Shown here: in pieces, positions 39,325 through 46,239 of the stretch
Layout of the letters: the number at the start of each line of letters is the position of its first letter
Numbering within the stretch: the stretch's first letter is position 1
Assembly (NCBI GenBank): GCA_019912315.1
Contig: JAIOJA010000042.1
Span: forward strand, 186,001-250,000
Reading direction: 5' to 3'
Origin: Planctomycetota bacterium
GTDB lineage: Bacteria > Planctomycetota > UBA8742 > UBA2392
Length of the DNA stretch: 64,000 bases
Made by a program: the position numbers and the translations under genes
Notes under the pieces: generated by a model
The model's database searches: none
The model's input: the letters and a program-made list of their open reading frames with translations, nothing else
Told to the model about the DNA's origin: nothing

Positions 39325-40143
39325 CTAGTCCCGGCTGCCGCCCAGGAAGTACAGGATGTACTTGAACAGGATGAAGAAGTCGTAGAACAGCATCATGGCC
39401 GCGCCGACGGCGTCGTTGCGGTGGTAGTAGTCGCGGGTCACCTGCGACGTGTCATACAGAGTGTAGCCGACGAAAATTACCAGCACGGCCGCCATGATCA
39501 GGCGCGAAACCGTGTCCGGGAACGGGATGAATATGTTCATCAGCACCAAGCCGAGTACCAGTATCAGCCCGGCAAACAGGTAGCCGCCAAGCCCGCGGAA
39601 ATCCTTGCCCGTCGTATGCACATACACCGTGATGCCACCCCAGACCACGGTCGCGATGCCGAACGCAAAGGCGATGCTCATGCCCATGCCGGCCTGCATG
39701 AAGAAGGTCAGCATCGGTGCGATCATGAACCCGCAGGCCGTGGCGAACACATACAGCAGCCCGGTCTTGAGCGGCGTGTGGGCCTTGCGCATGAATATGA
39801 CGGCAAGGAACGATCCAAAAAATGCAACCAGTGAGCCGATCCGCATGCCGCTGAAGGCGGACACGTTGCCTGTGGCCAGGAAGTGCTCGGTCAGGAAAAT
39901 GCCGCCGACACTGGCTCCGGTGGCCGCAAGTAGCGCGCTGGCAAAGTACGTGTAGACGCGCTTGGCAAACGCCGCGACGGCAGGCTGGGAAATGTCTCCC
40001 TCGTAGTAGCCGGTGTCCGCGTCATAGTTGCCGTGAACATCCGCCCCGTAGCCCTGCGGCTGGCCGTATGGCTGCGCATAGCCCTGTGCGGGCGGATAGT
40101 TCTGATAGCCCTGGTTATTGTACGGGCCCTGGTTGTGGTTCAT
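39325..40143 (-). CDS. Bax inhibitor-1/YccA-family membrane protein
   Basis: About 272 residues. A cytoplasmic low-complexity N-terminus (first about 55 residues) is rich in Gln, Tyr, Gly, Asn and Pro. It precedes seven membrane helices with BI-1 features: 'VYTYFASALLAATGASVGG', 'TACGFMIAPML' and the closing 'LYDTSQVTRDYYHRNDAVGAAMMLFYDFFILFKYILYFLG'. Conserved Asp residues in that last block form the proton- and Ca2+-gating site in family members. ATG 40143 has AGGA seven bases upstream; ATG 40149 is only one base from it and less likely. Next gene upstream is trpS, 34 bases away. Confidence 0.9.
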   Translation of the reverse strand: MNHNQGPYNNQGYQNYPPAQGYAQPYGQPQGYGADVHGNYDADTGYYEGDISQPAVAAFAKRVYTYFASALLAATGASVGGIFLTEHFLATGNVSAFSGMRIGSLVAFFGSFLAVIFMRKAHTPLKTGLLYVFATACGFMIAPMLTFFMQAGMGMSIAFAFGIATVVWGGITVYVHTTGKDFRGLGGYLFAGLILVLGLVLMNIFIPFPDTVSRLIMAAVLVIFVGYTLYDTSQVTRDYYHRNDAVGAAMMLFYDFFILFKYILYFLGGSRD

Positions 40144-40176
40144 CGACATGTCCTTTCGCCGTGCTGCGCCGCCATT

Positions 40177-41169
40177 CTACTTCAACCCCGTGGCGCGTCG
40201 AACCTGATCCATTACATCATTCGCAATTTCGCGTGCCTTGCTTGCACCCTTCTTCAGTACTTCCTGAACATAATCCTCGTTCGATGAGAGCTCGTCGTAG
40301 CGTCTTCGGGCTTCGCCAAAGGTGTCCATGAAGTGATCAAACAGGCGCTTCTTGAAGTCGCCGTATCCAACCCCTCCTTTAACGTACAGGGCGCGGATTT
40401 CATCCAGCTGATCCGCCTTGGCAAACAGCTTCAGCAGGGCGAAGACCGTGCAAGTGTCGGGGTTTTTGGGCTCCTCGAGCGGTGTGCTGTCGGTCTTGAT
40501 GCCCATGATGCCCTTCTTGACCGCCTTTTCGGGCGCGAACAGCTCAATGGTGTTGTTGTAGCTCTTGGACATCTTCTGTCCGTCCACGCCCGGCACGACG
40601 GCCGTGTCTTCCAGGATGTGCGGGTCGGGCAGCTTCAGCACGCCGCCCTCGCCGGTCTGCGGGTCGAAGTCCTTGCAGTAGGTCTGGTTGAACTTGACTG
40701 CAATATCCCGGGTGATTTCCAGGTGCTGCTTCTGGTCCTTGCCGACCGGCACCACGTCACTGTGGTAGGCCAGAATGTCCGCGGCCATCAACACGGGGTA
40801 GGCAAACAGCCCGTGGTCGGCGCTAATGCCACGCGCGGTCTTGTCCTTGAAACTGTGGGCGCGCTCAAGCAGCCCCATTGGCGTGACGGTGCTCAAAATC
40901 CAGCTCAGTTCCGTGACCTCGGGGATATCGCTCTGCCGGAACAGCGTCGCCTTCTCCGGGTCAAGTCCCAGTGCCAGGAAGTTGAGTGCCACGTCGAGGC
41001 TGAGCTCGCGTAGCTTGTCCGCTTCACGAATGGTGGTAAGCGCGTGCAGATCAGCGATGAAATACAGCCCGTGGCCTTTATGTTGCAGCTCCACGAACTG
41101 GCGGATCGCGCCGAAGTAGTTCCCGATGTGCAGTTTGCCCGAAGGCTGTACGCCGCTGAGAATTCGCAT
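40177..41169 (-). CDS. trpS: Tryptophanyl-tRNA synthetase
   Basis: Charges tRNA-Trp. About 330 residues from ATG 41169; the frame is open to 41268, but that extension is not family-like. The class I signatures are present: HIGN-type site in 'MRILSGVQPSGKLHIGNYFGAIRQFV' and KMSKS in 'GVDGQKMSKSYNNTIELF'. The intervening 'LSWILSTVTPMGLLERAHSFKDK' and 'PVLMAADILAYHSDVVPVGKDQKQHLEITRDIA' blocks are typical of bacterial TrpS. Length matches the family. It is followed by the BI-1 gene, with a probable terminator after that. Confidence 0.97.
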   Translation of the reverse strand: MRILSGVQPSGKLHIGNYFGAIRQFVELQHKGHGLYFIADLHALTTIREADKLRELSLDVALNFLALGLDPEKATLFRQSDIPEVTELSWILSTVTPMGLLERAHSFKDKTARGISADHGLFAYPVLMAADILAYHSDVVPVGKDQKQHLEITRDIAVKFNQTYCKDFDPQTGEGGVLKLPDPHILEDTAVVPGVDGQKMSKSYNNTIELFAPEKAVKKGIMGIKTDSTPLEEPKNPDTCTVFALLKLFAKADQLDEIRALYVKGGVGYGDFKKRLFDHFMDTFGEARRRYDELSSNEDYVQEVLKKGASKAREIANDVMDQVRRATGLK

Positions 41170-41256
41170 GTCCTCACCTTGATGTGTCTGTCCCTTTATG
41201 CCGCAGCAGCACACTTGCGCAACCGTTGGCCCCCGGGAACGACACGCAAACGTCCA

Positions 41257-41286
41257 TTGTGCCCGCAAAGTTTCATGGGGTATAGT
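41257..41286 (+). promoter_or_regulatory. Candidate sigma-70-type promoter of the GYF/DUF4190 gene
   Basis: TTGTGC at 41257-41262 and TATAGT at 41281-41286, separated by 18 bases, lie about 16 bases before ATG 41302. The GGAGG of the ribosome-binding site begins close after the -10 box, so the leader would be very short. Confidence 0.35.
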
Positions 41287-41301
41287 TCAGACGGAGGCTG
41301 C

Positions 41302-41934
41302 ATGGCCGACTATTACATCGACACCGGCGCAGGGCCACGGGGCCCCTACTCGGAAGAACAGATCATTGCCGGCGTGACGTCGGGCAAGATTCCGACCGGG
41401 GCCCGCATCCGTGACGCCGCTACCAACGAAGTCCGTCGGGCGGTAGACCTTACCGCGAGGCCACAGGATTCGAGCTCGTACAGCCCGCCCGCGGAATACC
41501 GGGCGCAGGGTCAGCATCAGAACCTGTACCGCCAGCCCGTGCCCGGACCGCAACCAATGCAGGGGCAGTATCCGCAGCAGCAGTATCAGCAGTACCCTCC
41601 GCAGCAGCAGTATCCGCAACAACAGGCTTACGGCTATCAGCAGCCCTACGGCAACGCCGGCATGCCTTACGGCCAACAGTATCAGTACCCGGTTGCCCGG
41701 CAGACCAGCACGCTCGCCATCGTCTCGCTGGTGCTGTCATGCGTGTCGATCCTCGTCTGCACCCTGCTGGCGGTCGGCGGCATCATCTGCGGAATCCTCG
41801 CCCTGAAGGAGTGCGAGCCCAACGGTGACAAGAAGGGGCGTGGGCTGGCCTGGGCCGGAATCGGCGTGGGAATCGCCATGCTGGTACTGACAGTCGCCGT
41901 CATTGCCCTGATGGTAGCGGCCGGCGAGATGTAG
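41302..41934 (+). CDS. GYF-like plus DUF4190 membrane protein with Gln/Pro/Tyr-rich linker
   Basis: 210 residues from ATG 41302 behind GGAGGCTGC. Residues about 3-50 look like a bacterial GYF_2 domain ('YYIDTGAGPRGPYSEEQIIAGVTSGKIPTGARIRD'). From about 70 to 130 the protein is a low-complexity linker of Pro, Gln, Tyr and Gly. The C-terminal DUF4190 part has two hydrophobic helices ('ASTLAIVSLVLSCVSILVCTLLAVGGIICGILALKE' and 'LAWAGIGVGIAMLVLTVAVIALMV'). Function is unknown; GYF domains bind proline-rich peptides, which the linker of this very protein could supply. The linker style recalls the adjacent BI-1 protein. Confidence 0.8.
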   Translation: MADYYIDTGAGPRGPYSEEQIIAGVTSGKIPTGARIRDAATNEVRRAVDLTARPQDSSSYSPPAEYRAQGQHQNLYRQPVPGPQPMQGQYPQQQYQQYPPQQQYPQQQAYGYQQPYGNAGMPYGQQYQYPVARQTSTLAIVSLVLSCVSILVCTLLAVGGIICGILALKECEPNGDKKGRGLAWAGIGVGIAMLVLTVAVIALMVAAGEM

Positions 41935-41977
41935 TACGCCTTTCCTGGAATAGTTCTACACCGAACAGTGTTTTGAA

Positions 41978-42001
41978 CCCCGAAAGGGGCGCGCACGCCC
42001 C
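41978..42001 (+). other. Two alternative short hairpins in the leader of the YceI-like gene
   Basis: CCCC-GAAA-GGGG at 41978-41989 and GGGGCG-CGCA-CGCCCC at 41986-42001 share the GGGG run and cannot both form. No T run follows. They lie 24 bases before ATG 42025 and may be a small leader structure or a weak terminator of the preceding gene. Confidence 0.3.
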
Positions 42002-42024
42002 CATTTGAACCAGGGGACAAAACC

Positions 42025-42651
42025 ATGAAGACCGCATTTACCATTGGCGTATTGGGGGCCTTCGCGCTGCTGATGATCGCCTGCAGCGACGCAACGGCCA
42101 ACTACGCGGGTACCAACGCCACCGGCGCCAAGGAAGTCACCGAGGAAACCGGCACAGAGCTGAAGTTCAGCAACGAGAACTCAAAGATCAACTTTCTGGG
42201 CGAGAAGGTCACCGGTCATCACGACGGCGGGTTCAACAAGTTTGCGGGCAAGGCCGTTATCGACGGCGACACCCTGAAGCAGGTCGAAGTAACCATCGAC
42301 ATGGATTCCATCTGGACGGACAACGACGAAGCAGACGAGCCGAAACTCACCGGCCACCTCAAGACCGCCGACTTCTTCGACGTAAAGAATCACCCGGAAT
42401 CAAAGTTCATTTCCACCGGCATCAAGAAGGGCGGCGAGGGCGGCACACATACCATCACCGGCAACCTGACCATGCGCGGGAAGACCAAGTCGATCAGCTT
42501 CCCGGCCGACATCACCTTGAAGGACGGCACGCTCACAGCCAAGGCGAAGTTCAAGATCGACCGACAGCAGTGGGGCGTTCACTTCAAGGGTATGGAAGAC
42601 AACCTGATCAAGGATGAGGTCGGGCTTGCGCTCGACATCAGCGCCGGTTAG
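42025..42651 (+). CDS. YceI-family exported lipid-binding protein
   Basis: 208 residues. A signal with lipobox 'FALLMIACS' makes it a probable lipoprotein, then an Ala/Gly/Thr linker leads to the YceI lipocalin-like barrel. Family signatures are 'NSKINFLGEKVTGHHDGGFNKFAGKAVIDG', 'VTIDMDSIWTDN', 'HLKTADFFDVKNHPESKFIST', 'ITGNLTMRGKTKSISFPADI' and the closing 'FKIDRQQWGVHF'. YceI proteins bind isoprenoid or other hydrophobic molecules and are often induced by acid or salt. It has its own terminator, shared with the convergent DUF1704 gene. Confidence 0.93.
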   Translation: MKTAFTIGVLGAFALLMIACSDATANYAGTNATGAKEVTEETGTELKFSNENSKINFLGEKVTGHHDGGFNKFAGKAVIDGDTLKQVEVTIDMDSIWTDNDEADEPKLTGHLKTADFFDVKNHPESKFISTGIKKGGEGGTHTITGNLTMRGKTKSISFPADITLKDGTLTAKAKFKIDRQQWGVHFKGMEDNLIKDEVGLALDISAG

Positions 42652-42667
42652 CCAGGCGCACGTGGGG

Positions 42668-42700
42668 ACCGGGACGGGTTTGCCCGTCCCGGTTTGATTT
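42668..42700. terminator. Bidirectional intrinsic terminator
   Basis: A perfect eleven-base stem (42668-42678 with 42683-42693, TTTG loop) followed by TTTGATTT on the plus strand. It lies between the stops of the convergent YceI and DUF1704 genes; in the reverse direction the trailing T run is absent, so it works best for the plus-strand gene. Confidence 0.75.
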
Positions 42701-43919
42701 AATCTTTCCGGTCTTCGTCGTTGATGGCCAGCGGCAGGCGGGCGCGGATTTCCGGCGCCAGATCGTTGAAGAACAACGGCACGTAGCGCGGTGGGTACAG
42801 GATACCTCTTCCACCCTTGAACAGGCGCTGCACGATCGGGATGTGCGCGACACCGAGTTTGCCGAGATACAGAATCTCGAAGCCTTCAGGGCTGGTCTCC
42901 CAGAGTTCGCGCACCTGCTCATAGCCATAAAAGTAGATGTGGTCCTTGGTGTAGCCGCCGCCGCGAAATACGCGCTCGGCGATCGTGTAGGCTTCCTGCT
43001 TCGTAAACTTGTGCTGGCCCACGAGCGTGTGGAACACGTCGTAGAACGAAAGCTCTTCTTTATCCATCAAGTACACGGCCTTCACGCGCCCGGCCAGAAG
43101 TCGCCGACGCCGGTTCGTCAGCACGCCTGCAAGCTCTTCGTTGAATGTCGCCAGACCTTCCTCCGTCGCAAGGTAGCCGGAGGCCGGCAGAGCCATGCGC
43201 GGGAACCCGTGAAAGAACAGTGAGCGCAGCGGCTGCATCTCGCCGTTTCGGGTGCGCAACACGTGGGTCTGAATCTCGTGAACAGCCAGTGATGCGACGT
43301 CGGTCCAGGAATACGTCGCGCCCTTGCGCAGCGCGACCGAAAGCTCACCGGCTGCGGCGTCACTGCTGAGATAGTTGCGCACGCGAACGTTGCACAGAAA
43401 CTTCTGCTTGCGGACAAAACTGTCGAGCTTCAGTTTCGCTTCACGAGCGTCGAGTTGCTCCGGCTCTTCGGGCTCGGGCTCAAGCTTGAGCCACTCCTCA
43501 GCCTTGAGCAGGGTTTTCTTATCCGCGGTGCCGAACAGGAGTCTTGACCTGTCAAGAAACTCAGGCGTGGTGCGCGCCTCCAGCATGCAGATCGAATTAA
43601 ACACCTCGTCGCGCTTGGCGCGCAACAGGCGCCCGAGCTCAGAGTCAACAATCAGCAGGTTCAGAAGCTCAACCTTGACCGCTTCCGGGTCGAACTGCAG
43701 CTCGCGGTACCGGTAGCGCGGGTTCAGCTTCGGCGTCTTTTCGCGATTGATGTAGCTCTTGGCAATGTCGTTGCTGTTGACCGGGTTGATGTATTTAAGC
43801 ACCCGCAGGTTCGCGGCCGCCATGGAAATGTGGCGGTCGGCTTCCAACAACAGAAAGAAGTCCTGGCTCTCGAAAGCCTCCTGGAAAATCTTCTCTGTAC
43901 GACGGGATTCCTGGTTCAC
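42699..43919 (-). CDS. DUF1704 zinc metallopeptidase (MATCAP/KIAA0895-like)
   Basis: 406 residues. The metal site is HExxTH, here HEIQTH at 214-219, and a second glutamate lies in 'ATEEGLATFNEE' (E253, E254), the EEGLA motif of the 'QEGLA' family. This is the bacterial form of DUF1704, related to the eukaryotic tyrosine carboxypeptidases MATCAP/TMCP. There is no signal peptide or membrane segment, so the enzyme is cytoplasmic. An acidic Glu-Pro stretch near 145-155 precedes the catalytic domain. It lies six bases after ffh on the same strand. The substrate in bacteria is unknown. Confidence 0.88.
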   Translation of the reverse strand: MNQESRRTEKIFQEAFESQDFFLLLEADRHISMAAANLRVLKYINPVNSNDIAKSYINREKTPKLNPRYRYRELQFDPEAVKVELLNLLIVDSELGRLLRAKRDEVFNSICMLEARTTPEFLDRSRLLFGTADKKTLLKAEEWLKLEPEPEEPEQLDAREAKLKLDSFVRKQKFLCNVRVRNYLSSDAAAGELSVALRKGATYSWTDVASLAVHEIQTHVLRTRNGEMQPLRSLFFHGFPRMALPASGYLATEEGLATFNEELAGVLTNRRRRLLAGRVKAVYLMDKEELSFYDVFHTLVGQHKFTKQEAYTIAERVFRGGGYTKDHIYFYGYEQVRELWETSPEGFEILYLGKLGVAHIPIVQRLFKGGRGILYPPRYVPLFFNDLAPEIRARLPLAINDEDRKD

Positions 43920-43925
43920 TTGCGC

Positions 43926-45395
43926 CTAGTCCAGGTTGAAATCGCGGCGGAACGAAGCCATGTCACGCGCCGTGCGCCGCACGTTGGCCTTGGCGCGCTT
44001 CTTGCCCGACTTGACCGCCTTCATCTGCTGCTTGGCCGCCTTCTTCTTGTCGCGACCGATTTTCCAGGCTGCGGCTCTACCCATCATGCCCTGGCTCTTG
44101 AGCCCCTGCACCATCTCTCGCATCTGGTCGAAACTCTTGATCAGACGGTTGATCTCTTCCAGCGCACGCCCGGCGCCGGCGGCGATCCGGCGCTTGCGGG
44201 ACATGGTCAATTGCTCCGGCAGGCGGCGCTCTTTGGGCGTCATGGACAGAATGATCGCTTCCACGTGGTCAAGCCCGCGCTCGTTGACCTGGTCAAGCGG
44301 CAACTCGCTCGCGCCGGGGATCATCTTCAGCAGGTCCTGCATCGGGCCCATCTTGCGGATAGCCTTGATCTGTTGCAGGAAATCTTCCAGCGTGAAGTCG
44401 TCCTCAAGCAGCTTCTGCTCAAGCTCAAGGGCCTGCTCTTCGTTGATGGCGCTCTGGGCCTTTTCAACCAGGCTGACCACGTCGCCCATGCCGAGGATGC
44501 GCCCGGCGATGCGGTCGGCGTGGAAGACTTCCAGCCCGTCCATCTTTTCGCTGATGCCGATGAAACGAATCGGCTTGCCGGTCACCGCGCGCACGGTCAT
44601 CACCGCGCCACCGCGTGAATCACCATCCAGCTTGGTTAGAATGGCGCCGGTCAGGGGCAGTTGTTCATCAAACGCCTTTGCGGACTTCACGGCGTCCTGG
44701 CCGGTCATGCCGTCGCATACGAAAAACACTTCGTCAGGCTGCGCCAGCTTTGCAATCTGCTGCACTTCTTTCATCAGGTCGTCGTCAACGTGCAGACGGC
44801 CGGCCGTGTCGAGAATGACAACGTCATGCCCGTTCTTTTTTGCGTGTGCCACGGCGTCGGCGCACACTTTGGGCGGAGTGGATTTGCGGTCCGCGAACAC
44901 CGGTACGCCGATGCCCTTGCCGACAACTTCAAGCTGATCGACGGCGGCCGGGCGCTGCAAGTCAGCCGCCACGAGCATCGGGTTCTTTTTGAACTTCTGC
45001 TTCAGATAGAGCGCTAGTTTGCCGCAGGTAGTGGTTTTGCCCGCGCCCTGCAGGCCGGCCATCAGGATGACGGTCGGGCGGTCGCTGCGGAACTTCATCT
45101 TGGCGCGGCCTTGCTCGTCGACCGTGCCTTCCTCGTTCATCATGCGGATCAGCTCGTCGTGAACGATCTTGACGAACTGCTCACCTGGGCGGACCCCCTG
45201 CAAAACTTCTTCACCGAGGGCCTTTTCACGCACGCGCTCCGTGAAGCCCTTGGCGACTTTCAGACTGACGTCAGCCTCAAGCAGCGCGGTACGAATCGCG
45301 CGTGAGGCCTCAACGACGTTCTCTTCGGTAATCTTGTCGGACCCACCAAGCTTGCGCCAAAGGTCCGAGAAACGGCTGGAGATATTGTCGAACAT
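43926..45395 (-). CDS. ffh: Signal recognition particle protein Ffh (SRP54)
   Basis: GTPase that, with 4.5S RNA, delivers inner-membrane proteins to FtsY. 489 residues: N domain 1-90 ('MFDNISSRFSDLWRKLGG'), G domain with P-loop 'LQGAGKTTTCGKLALYLK', 'DTAGRLHVDDDLM' and 'TKLDGDSRGGA', and the methionine-rich M domain with 'MTPKERRLPEQLTMSRKRRIAAGAGR'. The basic Lys/Arg tail is longer than usual. 4.5S RNA is not seen in this window. The DUF1704 peptidase follows within six bases and is likely co-transcribed. Confidence 0.97.
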   Translation of the reverse strand: MFDNISSRFSDLWRKLGGSDKITEENVVEASRAIRTALLEADVSLKVAKGFTERVREKALGEEVLQGVRPGEQFVKIVHDELIRMMNEEGTVDEQGRAKMKFRSDRPTVILMAGLQGAGKTTTCGKLALYLKQKFKKNPMLVAADLQRPAAVDQLEVVGKGIGVPVFADRKSTPPKVCADAVAHAKKNGHDVVILDTAGRLHVDDDLMKEVQQIAKLAQPDEVFFVCDGMTGQDAVKSAKAFDEQLPLTGAILTKLDGDSRGGAVMTVRAVTGKPIRFIGISEKMDGLEVFHADRIAGRILGMGDVVSLVEKAQSAINEEQALELEQKLLEDDFTLEDFLQQIKAIRKMGPMQDLLKMIPGASELPLDQVNERGLDHVEAIILSMTPKERRLPEQLTMSRKRRIAAGAGRALEEINRLIKSFDQMREMVQGLKSQGMMGRAAAWKIGRDKKKAAKQQMKAVKSGKKRAKANVRRTARDMASFRRDFNLD

Positions 45396-45465
45396 GCGTT
45401 CCTTGCATCCACGTCAGACGGCGCAGTGTAGCAACTGCGTGGGTGCAGCAAAGCGGCGGCAAAAC

Positions 45466-46137
45466 CTATGCCTCAGGCACAACTTTCAGGGTCTGCCCCG
45501 GGCGATCCAGATCGAATGCACCAGCGAACGCCGTGCAGCGAACACCCGGGGCGACGTCGTCGCTGCGGGTCATCCGGCTCAGCATGGCGGACAGGATGGA
45601 CTCCCTGCCCGGCTGGCGCACCGTGATGACATAGACGCCAAAATAGCGCTGCTCGATGAAACCGGATTGATCCCAGCGAATGCGGACCTCGACGGCTTGC
45701 TCGAGCTTCGCGCGGTCCAGCATGCGCACGATCTCGCGGGCGACGCAACCTTCGCAGACAACAGTGGCGGGCGCCTTGCGTCGGTACTGGTCCAGCAGCC
45801 TGCCGAGTGCGTGGCGCGGGTTCGGGTCCCCCACTGCGCTCATCATGTCTTCGACCACGTAGTCAAGGGCACCACTGGACAGCCCTTGGCGGAAAAGCTC
45901 CCCTACCGGTTCAGGAAAGTTTGGCTCGATGGAGGTGATCGAAGACTCGGGTGACTCCCCCCTTGTCATTGCCGCATGCCAGGCGCGAGCGGCGTCCGCA
46001 AGGGGTCCGCCGTGGGTGCTGAACCAGCGCTCAAGAGGCTGGGTCAATCCTTCACTCAATAGTCCATCCAGAAACATCGCGAAGAACTGCTCCAACTCTG
46101 CTGCAGGAAAGTCGCTGTTACCTTGTGGAGTGTTCAT
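45466..46137 (-). CDS. Hypothetical protein, cytoplasmic
   Basis: 223 residues without signal, membrane helix or recognised domain. The N-terminal third is helical and acidic. A short segment with cysteines (VVCEGCVAREIV) sits near residue 125 and could be a metal or redox site, although only two cysteines are close. The C-terminal part is predicted alpha/beta ('VEVRIRWDQSGFIEQRYFGVYVITVR'). It is divergent from the YgiQ-type gene and codirectional with ffh. I have no family name for it. Confidence 0.65.
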   Translation of the reverse strand: MNTPQGNSDFPAAELEQFFAMFLDGLLSEGLTQPLERWFSTHGGPLADAARAWHAAMTRGESPESSITSIEPNFPEPVGELFRQGLSSGALDYVVEDMMSAVGDPNPRHALGRLLDQYRRKAPATVVCEGCVAREIVRMLDRAKLEQAVEVRIRWDQSGFIEQRYFGVYVITVRQPGRESILSAMLSRMTRSDDVAPGVRCTAFAGAFDLDRPGQTLKVVPEA

Positions 46138-46239
46138 TCCTCATTACTCTAGACACCCAAGTAGGCACGCGAAAGCCTGTCAATCCAGTGCGGGTCGGTA
46201 CGCCGGCTGCTGCGCTAAAGACGTCCGGAAAGGACTGAG

